From the NCBI RefSeq assembly GCF_009389715.1, contig NC_052395.1, positions 21,180,493 to 21,244,492 of the forward strand: 64,000 nucleotides of DNA. Reading direction: 5' to 3'. A program made the translations under genes and the position numbers. This document shows, one piece after another, positions 22,922-54,136 of the stretch (position 1 is the first letter of the stretch; each line of letters opens with the position of its first letter). The notes under the pieces were generated by a model. That model was not told where the DNA came from, ran no database searches, and saw only the letters and a list, made by a program, of their open reading frames with translations. Source of the stretch: Phoenix dactylifera (lineage: Eukaryota > Streptophyta > Magnoliopsida > Arecales > Arecaceae).

Positions 22922-23159
22922 GTAGGACGATTCGTTCCGACAACTTCGAACCTTCTCAACCCCTATTCATTCGCCGATCAACCGACGATCGATCGGGCGG
23001 GCTGGTTGGGAAGGGGTGATTAGCGGAGAAAGGAATCGCTCTTAGGTCTTAGCTTAGTTGGGGTCTCGCGCAGATCTGGGGGTCAGCCTTTCGATGTCGA
23101 AATCGCTGGTCTCGGATATCGGAGCCTTGGAATTAATTAGCAAAGAAATTCCGTGTTAA

Positions 23160-24662
23160 GGGCGTCGATCTCTCCCCTATTCATACCTTAAGATATCACA
23201 AACAGTTCCCGTAGGTTGAGCACCTTTTTCAAGGAAATATAGAATAAGAGGAACATTTAAATAAGTTTGATTCTTTACCGGATCGTAAAAACCTACTTTT
23301 CTGAGATCTCTTCCTTCTCTTCGGGATCGAACATCAATTGCAACGATTCGGTAGATGGCTCATTGGAATAGATGTAAATAAACAATGCCCCCCCTAGAAA
23401 CGTATGGGAGGTTTTCTCCTCATACGGCTCGAGAAAAAAAAGGATTCTAAATTTCTGTATATGTATATAATGGCAAATGGATCCATAAAATCATGAATTA
23501 GACTATGATTTGAGTCGTTTTTTTATTCTTCCTTACAGAAAAAAAGAAATCTCATTCGTACTCATAACTCAAGTTGGGTAATTCTGACAGAGTTCGAAGG
23601 GAAACCCTTAGACATTTATTGAGCCGTCTCTAACCTCTTTTGTTTGTCTCATCTCGAATCTATTTTTATTCCTCATTCTGATTCAATTGTTGAGACAATT
23701 GAAAATAGTGTTTACTTGTTCCGGAATCCTTTATCTTTGCTTTGTGAAATCATTGGGTTTAGACATTACTTCGGTGATCCTTACTCCTTTCAAAAGAGCA
23801 GCAACATACCTTTTTGTTTTTTGTTATTTTTTTCTATACTATAGAAATCGAATATGAACGGTAGATTTCCTTGTGATACACTTTTGATCGAAATAGTTTT
23901 ACCAATTCTGAAGATCCTTATGTTGCGATTCGTAATCCCGTAGTCTTGCCTATTCCGAAGGGAGTCTTGTTATCAGTCTTGAATCTTCTATTGCCGCCTC
24001 TATTCATTGGCTTTTTCATTTGGTTGACCGCCCTGCCAGAGCATGGTACAACAATAAATCAACCGTTCGTGCCCGCTTTAGATTTTGACGATCTAAGGCG
24101 GACTCTCCATGCTTCTATTCAGGACGGAATAAGTAGTACAGATGTAGGCGGTAATGTTGTCGAAGCGCCGGGGGGAGCGCACAGCGAGTTAGCGGTAGCA
24201 AGTCAATCAACTAGGGCCGCCAAAGCTAAGGCCTAGGCCGCAGCGGGACTACCAGAGGAAAGCCCGCCCCCGCTAGCTAACATAGATATCTATTCTCGGT
24301 GCGCATATTCTTTATTTAGAATCTCTTCCCGACCAGGCCAGGCCGAATCGGGCCACCACTTGGGATGGGAATGGCTCAGCCCACATGCATCATTTGATGA
24401 AAGCACTTCAGTCCAGTCGCCTCCGATCAGTGGCTTGTCAACCACCGGATTTCGTAGAAGAGGATCAGAGTACGCGCGCTACAAAACGCAGCCAGCCAGT
24501 TCGACGTTAGTGGAAAGAAGATAGTACTTGAGTACTGACCCCTCCGGGGCCCCCGGTTGCTTTGGCGCGCCCCACCCCAACGTTGGAGTATTGCCTTTTT
24601 AGCCTACGCTTGCTGCTTGCAGCATGGATTCTTTAGATCTAAAGAATCCATGCTTCGCTCCG

Positions 24663-24707
<45 letters not shown>

Positions 24708-24720
24708 CGCTCGCTCGCTC
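23160..24720. other. Mosaic organellar insert: plastid rps16 fragment plus mitochondrial-like DNA
   Basis: The left part is plastid-derived (rps16 fragment, listed separately). From about 23895 the sequence changes to a GC-richer, mitochondrial-style stretch. This contains a 96-codon open frame (23946-24236) with one membrane segment ('LLSVLNLLLPPLFIGFFIWL') and no function I can name, then non-coding sequence ending in a CT/CGCT microsatellite at 24667-24722. A plastid fragment abutting mitochondrial-like DNA in a nuclear locus suggests a mitochondrial genome that already carried plastid DNA was copied into the nucleus. The edges (left between 22600 and 23160, right near 24720) are estimates. 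Confidence 0.6.
23189..23895 (-). pseudogene. rps16: Plastid rps16 fragment: part of exon 2 and group II intron
   Basis: On the minus strand from about 23360 down to 23189 the translation gives '[20 protein letters not shown]', then '[15 protein letters not shown]' and '[16 protein letters not shown]'. This is exon 2 of plastid ribosomal protein S16. It departs from the gene after 'DIL', so the 3' end of exon 2 is missing. Upstream on the same strand (23361 to about 23895) is the end of the rps16 group II intron, including a 'GAGCCGTATGAGGAG' phrase near its 3' end. Exon 1 is absent. The copy is not functional in the nucleus. Confidence 0.88.
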
Positions 24721-24722
24721 GC
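24667..24722. repeat. (CT)n followed by (CGCT)n microsatellite
   Basis: About 19 CT units are followed by five CGCT units. It lies at the right edge of the organellar-like insert. Confidence 0.9.
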
Positions 24723-24729
24723 AGGTAGA

Positions 24730-25802
24730 TATCTTATTAGATACTTCAGATAACATACTAGTCTTCCAAAACTTGTAATCTTGACTATTTTTTTTAATGG
24801 ATTTGTTTTATAGTGTGAACCAGAGATGAATCTAGGGCTGAGATGGATTTTTTTTAATGACTACTGATTCATTGAGACTAGATTTGGCTGATATTCCTTT
24901 GTTTCACAATGTGGGTTATGCATCAACCCAATTGTAGGGACGTTTTACATGGAAACTTTGTGCTCTATGCCATTGGATGTTTGTTATTTCTAATATTTGG
25001 ACGTATGTTCTTGTGCAGATGTTTCTTTAAATATTAGTCATTTTCTAGATCATCTTTGATCTGTTTTTCATGTTGTTTATTTGTTACTATAACAATCTGT
25101 TTATTAGAACTGAAGGCTGTATCATGTCTCAATTTGCTTCAGCGGTTGGTGATATTGCATTACTGTTTTTCTTTTAAAGCATACAGTTGATGGAATTTCA
25201 AGATCGTACAGTTTTGGTTTAGTAATTCTGTTTATCTGATTGTTTATCTTGTTGTTTTTTTCTCTCTTAATAAGTCGATCCATTATTTATCTTAAATGCT
25301 AACTAACTACTTCATAAGCACATTTAATGCACTTGTGCTTTTTAAATATAGAAAAAGAAGAAATATATTAAAATAATAAAAAAAGCATAAGATATATCAA
25401 TATAGCTAAAGATGTAAATTATATAATGTTTAAAAATTGCAGCTTTAAGATTCCACCTGTTGAAGATCTATCAGGAAAACAAAAAAAAACCTTTTTCAGT
25501 ATTAGCTTTAAGGAGAACTTTAATTTGAAAATAAAAAAAACCTTTTTCAGTATTAGCTTTTGTAAATTTGAACTAAGCACCTGTGATGCATGATTCGTTT
25601 CATAAATGACTGCGAACTTGTAATCTGATGAGATATCGGCTGTTGCAATGCACATAAGTTATATAAGGAGTAATTTGATAGGTTGTTGATCTATCTGAAT
25701 ATAGTTTTATAACTCTATTTTGCTCACTCCGGGAATATTGCTAACCATGATCTGTCTAGTAGGCCTCTCTCCTACCACTTGTTGACCAGTTGGATCAAGA
25801 TC

Positions 25803-25835
<33 letters not shown>

Positions 25836-27120
25836 AACACACATTTCTCTCTCCTTCTGCAGCCTTCATTAGACCTTGATTTTCTCTCTAAAGCAAATAT
25901 ATTACCTTTTATTTGTGCCTCCATAAGTTCCATTCATCTTCTATTTATATTGTGTTGCCCAATCATTGTTCTGGCCATGGATGTGATGCGCAATGTGGTC
26001 CACGAGTTTCGGTCTTAAGGATTAGCCTGCCCCATCTTTTCTCGGAGTCATCATCTTAACTATCTATTCCCTAGTTCCACATCTAGTGTAGTAATTATTA
26101 TAATACAAACTCCTTGGGATGAACATCAGACTCCATGTCTATGAAATGCATGGCTCATGAATACATGTCCCTTAATCTAATTCTTGCTCTCTTTTTATGG
26201 GAATAATAAAGATGTTAAGTGAATTAAAAAAATCCTATTTCCATTTTTGACTTCTCTTATCAAAGTCCAATTATTATAATTCATATATGTTTCATCCCCT
26301 TCTCTATTTCTGTCTAAAACTAACTGACAGTCTTCATTTGTGATCTCCTTACTGGAGTACTCCCACCCCTTGCTCTTCATTTACCAAAATAATCTGATGT
26401 ACAATTTCTGCTGATATTACAATCTTTAGTTTGGAAAAGTGTTTGCTATATTTGCTAAGTGGATATTGAAGCAAACTTAACACAGTTCATGCTTATATTT
26501 ATTAAAAAGGGGCCTTTATAAGCAAGTGTATCATGTTAGTATACTCTGGAAAAGAAAATTGTCGTGTGCTGTTTATAGAGTTTCCTTTTGCAGCTTCTTA
26601 TTTGGGTCATATTATGTGGAAGCACTGAAGAAAAGTATGTCCATTATTTTACCTCGAGTTATTTTTCATTTGGAGTGTGGTTCTCGTTCTTGCATGTTAT
26701 GGTTTCTGCCAACAGGAATTTGTAGTGAATTTTGCCACATTTGAAGAATAATCACCCATATCACCATATGGTTATGTTAAATTGCATGAAATTTCAAGAG
26801 CATCAACATGAATATGTTTTGATGTAAGAATACATAATTTTTTTTAAATAACTACTTACCAGCGAGTTTTGGTGGATTTTGTATTTGTAAGATTGTAAAT
26901 TATCATTCACATTTTGGTGGACTTGTGATATCGTTTGTAGGAATAATTTTTTGGATAAATATTTAGCAGCGAATTTTGGTGGTTCTTATATTTGTAGCAT
27001 TGTATATTATCATGTCACTCTATTGGCAGACCAGCAATATTGTTTGTGGGGCTGAAATTAATAGAAGATTTTTTCAATCAAATGGTGGTGGTGTGCACTG
27101 GAGCATAAAACACTGCTTCT
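24730..27120. other. Intergenic or intronic AT-rich DNA
   Basis: No convincing exon is seen. Small direct duplications occur: 'aaaaaaacctttttcagtattagctttaa' appears at about 25484 and 25535, and 'agcgaattttggtgg' appears near 26862 and 26970. A CT/CA-rich tract lies at 25800-25855. If the exon chain at 27130-27840 is real, part of this could be its introns. Confidence 0.35.
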
Positions 27121-27129
27121 TTATATTGT

Positions 27130-27842
27130 TAATCCAAACTCAAGCATGCGGCAGATTTATCAAGGTGCCATCCAGATGAACTGGTATGTAATGTCAGGAT
27201 TCACCTTTCTTTATGAAAAATATTATTTTCTATGTTCACCATCGCATTTGGCATGTCAACCATATTTGTTTTATTTAATTGTCATGCAATTTCCTGTTGG
27301 AAGCAACAATTTCATGCATCTTGTCATAATCATTGTTATTAATGAAATTAATCCTTCTACTTAAAAGTGTTCCAGTCTCATATTCTTCTTTCATCCCTTC
27401 TTCATTTGTGTGTATATGTGATGTGATGGCTGTGTGGATGACCACTTGATGCATTGGCTGATTTTTACATTTTCTCCAGTGTGCTCAATGAAGATGCCTT
27501 GGTCAAAATGTTCTTCATGGTGAGTATTTTGCAAGTCTGCAGTAATTCATGCTCACCTCTTCATAACTTCATTGAGGGTAATTTCATGACCGTCGTATTT
27601 TCCAGCCAAGTTGGATCTTTTCAGAGACTATGCCATGGGGACTTTGCTCAAGTAAGTCTCATGATCATTGCCTCCAAATTTACTACTTTAGATGGGATTG
27701 GTAGATAATGTTTATTTGTAATTTAGAGTATGTCGCCAATCAGTGTTATGTCCAGTCAGTAATTTCTTTTAATGGAAAAGATCAACTTTTCTAGTGATGG
27801 TTTCTTGTGCAGAACTGGTGATCCTTGTACAAGGCTTACACA
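27130..27842 (+). other. Possible exons of an unidentified spliced gene
   Basis: Four short open segments have GT-AG-like borders and compatible phases: one ending 27183 ('NPNSSMRQIYQGAIQMN'), about 27479-27519 ('VLNEDALVKMFFM'), about 27605-27650 ('PSWIFSETMPWGLCS') and about 27813-27844 ('KLVILVQGLHK'). Together they read as one protein-like stretch, but I do not recognise the family and could not find upstream or downstream exons with certainty. They could equally be chance splice signals or a gene relic. A further open segment is at 29353-29540, ending at a GGGG|GTAAGA donor. Confidence 0.25.
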
Positions 27843-29579
27843 AGGTATTTGGGTTCAGTATAAATCTTATAGCCACTTTTCTTTTTGTCTACCCTCATTA
27901 TATGCCTTCTTGTATGGTGACATCCATGAGTATGTGATTAGGTTTGTTATTTTGCTACTAATATCAGATGGAGGCAGCAAGTCTCTTAATTGCCTAATCA
28001 CAGAATTACCCTTTCGAATTTCTAACACTTAGAATAAGTTTCCTCTCTCTAATTTTTTGCTTGTATATGCATATGATTTCTTTTAGCATTGCTGACTTTT
28101 TTGTATCCTTCCTGACATTGAAAAGAGTGTTTAGCTTCATAAAAAAAAGATTGTTTGAATTTTGCAATTATTTTTCATGTCTGCCCTTAGGTAAGGTTTA
28201 GAAGTCATAACAATAGCAAAGCAAGGTGACGAAGTTGTTTGAACTGGTTTTGGGTACTCTGACCCCTGCTTATTTATTGAAATCTTACGAAGACCAGGTC
28301 CAAGTCACACAACAGGAAAAGACTGAGGTTGTCTGTGTGTAAGGCATATGTAATATATTGTAATACATATCTATAATATATATCTTGTGATGAGCTTTCC
28401 ATTAGCTATGTGGATGCCTGTATTAATGATGAGGCAAGTTAACCAGAGCGGGTAGCAGAATATCTTGGAGAGCTGCAATGCAAATAGGACACCCTAGTAA
28501 TGATGGGGCAAATTAACCTTGAATGTTTCATACTCTATTCCTTCCAATAGCAGGGAATCATTATGGATATGCTTTCTCGCTATGTGGATTTGAATGTTTC
28601 AAATTATTAGTTGAAATGATTTGCAAGAGTTGAATGTTTGGTATTGACTCTTCAACTTATATTCTTAAACTAACAAAGGTGATATTAGATCCCAACCCAA
28701 TTCGTCGCTGTTTTAAGTGTCCATACATTTAATTTTTTGTATGCAGCAGAAAAGCTTGAATTCTATGTCATTTATTTATTAGAGGACCAGTTGATGCATA
28801 AGCCCAGTCGAATTCCTATTCTTCTTGCACTCCAATTGTGTATGGCATTCAAATCCTTTTTGAAAAGCTTGAATTCTGTCATTTATTTACTTTAGCAGGG
28901 AACTAGTCCATGAGTATGCCCAGTCAAATTCCTATCCTTCTTGCATAAAATATTATATTTTCATGATTTGGTTCTCTAGGTTGCTGAAGATGGATGTCTG
29001 GGATCAGCTGTTTCTGGATTCAATTTAAATTTTGAGGATTTAGTTTTCATTTATCGTGTAAACTAATTGCGTGAATATGAAATTGTTGATTGTACCAGTG
29101 TCTACAAAGTGCCGCACCACCATTTCTGTTCTATGAATAATGTGGCTAATTCTAATGTTTTGTCTCAAAAGGAAGAAAATGTTTAAATTTAGAAAAAAAA
29201 ACTCCGGTTAAAGAATCTATTTGCATGCATATTCATATCTGCTTGTCCTCTACTTTGCAATCCTTTTCACCTCAAAAATGAAATTTGACTGGTCTCTCTT
29301 TTCTTTAACTGATTGATTTTTTTGTGCCTTAATGTTAATTTTTGCGATTTAAATGTGTGCCGCATTCTGCAATGCGGACCATTCTGATTCCCACCAAACA
29401 GTGCATTTGAGAAGTAGCTGCCAGCTTGAGCGGCTGGGGTCAACTACGCACGATCCTATGCTCTCTCTGAAAGGTCATTTGTACATACCTGAGGGTTTGT
29501 GGCGTTATGGGGAGACAAGAAGGTCGCTTGCTGGGGGTAAGAATTCTCTTCTTTTCCCTCTCATCTTACTTCAGTGAGT

Positions 29580-30690
29580 GGTATTAGCGTTTGTTTCCTA
29601 ATAGAAAAGCAAACCTTGTGAAAATGTTTTGTGCCGTGGTAAGAAGCTCCAAATTTCGTTACCGAACTTTGCCAATGCAAATTGAGAAAGCCATCGAGTT
29701 CGCTTCAAAACACACGTCTTTATTTACCGACCTGACTTGGACCTAAAGTAGGATCATAAACACCAATCTTTCAGTCGAGGCTGTTTCTATATCAAAGGCT
29801 GAAGATGTGCATGAAAGAGGTATAAAAGCATGAATTATACTGTTATATGTTAGTTTCAAAGCATTACACTGCATCCAACATATTGCCAATATTGCATATT
29901 AAACCTCCCCTTATTCTTAGTTGTTTCAGAGGGTCCTTGGGTTAGCTTAACTCTGACGGATGAGTGGATGGTTTTTTTTCTCAATATTGCCATTGAATCC
30001 CAGATCGAAGTCAAAATGCAGCTCGGATGACCTTGAGGTAGGCAGAAGCAGAGCTGGACAAGGTGGTCGAGGTGTCAGGGCTAATCTCCTTAGGGGATGA
30101 CCTGCAAGAAGTCTACTTGCTGGAGAATTTCTAGTAGCAGATCCTTCGATGCCTAAGTTAGGATAGAGGGGCAAAGTGGAAGGAAGAAATTTCAGCAGAT
30201 GGGGTTCTTTGAAAGAGAACTGTATAGCATAATATCCGCCTATCTAAGGGCCTCTAGGCTGCCCCTTTATATAGGGTGGTCTGTTTTGTTGTTACTTAGG
30301 TTGATACGATGAATGCTAGTGATCAGTCGTACGTTTACGACGTGTGCATTATTTCACGTTGGTGATGTACGATATTGACTGCGCGTCAAATGCAGAGTTA
30401 CTACAACTATAGGTTGCTAAAAATGTCAGTTCTTGTCGGCACGTGTCGATTGCAGTTGCTCGACTTGGTTTATACCAAGATCAAGGAGGTCAGTTCGATC
30501 CGACGTCGAGGTGTCTAATATTTTTCTATCATTTGTCCTCCACTTTCGAGATTGAGTTGCATTTCAGTTCGAGCGACAGAAGTCATATCGTCATCTCGAT
30601 CGAAAATAGAGCTTTTGTCAGGGGCATTAAATGCATCAATTGGTCTTCTCGAAGCGTCACCATATTCTGGCTATCTTGAGGTGCCGTTAT
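29580..30690. other. Repeat-derived intergenic DNA
   Basis: GC-richer stretches at 30000-30190 and 30410-30700 stand out from the AT-rich surroundings. There is a TATA-like 'ccctttatataggg' at about 30265. No gene is recognised. Together with the gag-like tail downstream, this looks like a degraded retroelement. Confidence 0.3.
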
Positions 30691-31000
30691 TAGGGGGCCA
30701 GGGAGTAGGTTGCCTGTGCCGAGGAGAAGGCTGCCAATGTGGTCAAGGAGTATCTTGCTTCGGAGCAATTCCAGGACGAGACTGTCAAGAATGCGATCGG
30801 TGGCTTTAGAAAGGGCTTCGAGGAATGCCGAGCTCAGGTTTAACGGCTCTTCTCGGGATGGACTTCTCCGAATTCGAACCTGACCTTGGTGAGGACGACA
30901 GCGATGACGACGTCAGCAAAGGCGGAGGCGGTGAATGCAGCTACGAGGACGAAAAGGGCAGCATCGTCAGCAATGGCGAAGGCGAAGAATGAAGTCCTTG
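30690..31000 (+). mobile_element. Retrotransposon gag-like C-terminal remnant
   Basis: A plus-strand frame reads 'FRKGFEECRAQV' followed by 'LFSGMDFSEFEPDLGEDDSD' and a short acidic tail. The 'F.RGFEDCR...LFPGLDLS' type phrase followed by an acidic tail is common at the end of plant retrotransposon gag-like proteins as I recall them. Upstream similarity is broken. It has no evident function. Confidence 0.4.
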
Positions 31001-31249
31001 ACCTCTTTATTTTTTGCTTTTTTGCTCGGATAAAATGAGCTCGATGTACTTCATTTTTAGCTCGGTCTTTACCGAGATTGATGTACATCTCTTTTTGCTT
31101 GGCCTTTGTCAAGGTCAATGTACAACTTAAAAACAATAAAAGTAAAAGTTTTTTCAAAGTACCTATGTTTGGTCTTTGCTTGCATTGTTTATTTTTTTCT
31201 TGAGTTTAGGTTGTCACACTGAACTTTCCTTCGATATCCTTCTTATATT

Positions 31250-31505
31250 TAATTCCGATCAGGGGATCGGCAAGGATCTTTACCCTATCTTGGGCTCCTC
31301 AGTTGATCTTTAGATGATTCCAACCAGAGGATCGGCAAGGATTTTTGGTCCATCTAGGGCTCCTCAATTGATCTTCAGATGATTCTGATCAGAGGATCAG
31401 TAAGGGTTTTTGGTCCATTTGGGGCTTCTCGGTTGATCTTCAGATGAGTCCGACTAGAGGATTGGTGAGAATTTTTGGCCCATCTAAGGCTTCTATTAGC
31501 TTGGG
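31250..31505. repeat. 65-bp tandem repeat, four copies
   Basis: The phrase 'gatcagaggatcggcaagga' with 'tttttggtccatctagggct' and 'cctcagttgatcttcagatga' recurs. The 'agaggatcgg' core sits at 31261 (as 'aggggatcgg'), 31326, 31391 and 31456: an exact 65-bp period with base substitutions only. It directly follows the gag-like remnant, so it may be part of that element's non-coding region. Confidence 0.85.
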
Positions 31506-31571
31506 TCAAAAGATGCATAATCCAGCTCACTCCGGTTTTTAAATGTAGGTGCAATTTTTGACCTAGATTTA

Positions 31572-32172
31572 AAATAATTAATAATATATATATATATATA
31601 TATATTATTTTTTACTTATTGAAATCCATTCAAGGTTCATGTATATTACAATATTTTATATTTTAATTATTATTTTTATAAAGATAGATCCTTCCTATTT
31701 GATAAAAATGTAAATTAAACTTTAGATATTTTTAAAACTTTGTTGCTGAAATATTTATAAATATTAGTAACTTCTATGTACTAAATTTATGGATATAATT
31801 TTTCTTACAAGCTCTCTAAAAAATAGATAATTAATGTTATTTTTATTTATACTATAATTAAAGAATAATGATAATATATATGCTGTTTTTTATTTATTGA
31901 AATCCATTCAAGTCATTAAATAATCATTTCTTCTATATTATAATATTTTATATTTTAATTACTATTTTTTTATAAAAATAGATCCTTTCTATTTGATAAA
32001 AATGAAAAATAAATTTTGGATATTTTCAAAACTTTTTTGCTGAAATATTTATAAATAGCAGTAGCTTCTATGTACTATATTTATATATAATTTTTCTTAC
32101 AAGCTCTCTAAAAAATTGATAATTAATGATTATTCTTTATTTATACTATAATTAAAGAATAATGATAGTATT
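31572..32172. repeat. Tandem duplication of an AT-rich ~294-bp unit
   Basis: Two consecutive copies share 'ttattgaaatccattcaag', 'gatcctttctatttgataaa', 'tgctgaaatatttataaat', 'acaagctctctaaaaaat' and 'actataattaaagaataatg' in the same order. The offset at 'tgaaatatttataaata' is 294 bp (31747 versus 32041). The first copy starts in a (TA)n tract. No coding potential. Confidence 0.85.
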
Positions 32173-32179
32173 TTATAAT

Positions 32180-33110
32180 ACAAACTTAGTCGAACGAGTA
32201 ACTTAGACTCTTTGACCAGGTTGGTCTCCATGTAAGTTTAACAATCATGCCTTAAATCTTTCCTTATCTTCGCATGCAAATGTGAATTATGTTATTGTGT
32301 AATTAATATTAGTTCTCATCATTAAATTCTATTAAAAAATTGATTTATACTGAAATAATATTCAATTTATATCCATATTATCTGCTCATGACAAATATGG
32401 ATAATTCTGATTTATCTCTATATCCATTTAGACAAGTATGGATAACAATTTTGGTATCTGTTTATTTTCTGTATCCATATTCGTTAAAAATTATAAAATA
32501 TGAATACTAATATCTGATCTATTTTGAACTCTATCCTTGCCCTTTCTCTTGCCTAACTTTTATCTTATATTTATCTTCTTTCATTCCATTTATGAAATCA
32601 ATTAGGGTCACCTAATTTCCTCTCAGAAGGGAGAAAAATGACCAGATACACCATCCAATTGTTGATATGTTACAAAAAGCCTGAAGTCAACAATCAAGAA
32701 TTAATATCCTAATTATAGCACACTTGATGGTAATGCATAGCATAAGGCATTGGACAATCGAAGGACGAGAAGCCAACAGATCAAAAATCACTTGCAGACT
32801 TGTATCAAAATCTTATCTATTTGATTCTATTTTATTGGAAAATCAAATCACTCATGTGACATATTGCAATATTGTTTCTATTTTATGATAAATATATGAC
32901 CAGCATCAACATCATCACCATCATAGACAGCATCAGGATGGTTCTACCTTAGGATAAGTGTATGACTATTGTAGCCCTCTAACATGAATGTCAGCTGATG
33001 AAGTTGGCTGACGTTTGCAACAAACCACAGGCACAACTTCAACAAACATCTTGCCAGCATCAACATCGCCCCCATAGAAGACATCATCCAAGGATGGAAT
33101 CAAAATTTTC
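32180..33110. other. Intergenic DNA and RPT4 3' UTR region
   Basis: AT-rich sequence; the last ~200 bp before 33111 on the minus-strand gene's 3' side are plausibly the RPT4 3' UTR. No other feature is seen. Confidence 0.4.
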
Positions 33111-53811
<20,701 letters not shown>

Positions 53812-54080
53812 CTTCTTCGGTTAGATCCCGACGTAGCGTCGTCGAAAGGTTTCGGCTCGGATCTGGTATGTGCATGTATGTGTATGTATGTGATGCTCAC
53901 CAGCCGTATGCCGTATTGCCGAAGCAACGCACCATGGGTTTTCTTTTGTACAAACTAGGTGAGGTTCGCGCACCGGGCCTTCTTATAAGCCTAATATCTT
54001 TTAGCCTAAGTTGCGGTCTGAGCGTTGGGCGTGACCTGCATTGGCGTATTGTCCAACTCCAATAGCTCTCTTCTTTTTCT
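53812..54080 (-). promoter_or_regulatory. RPT4 5' UTR and promoter region
   Basis: GC-richer sequence directly upstream of the RPT4 ATG. No clear TATA box is visible, which fits a housekeeping gene. A 'tgtatgtgtatgtatgtg' repeat lies at about 53877-53894. Transcription start not determinable. Confidence 0.4.
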
Positions 54081-54136
54081 TTTTTCTTTTTTTTAATAAA
54101 AATGACAAATTATATAGCTCTAATGTGAGTACATCC

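Noticed and set aside
30840..31157. Minus-strand 105-codon frame with Ala/Val-rich segment
   Set aside because: Opposite strand of the gag-like acidic tail; its hydrophobic look comes from the complementary codons.
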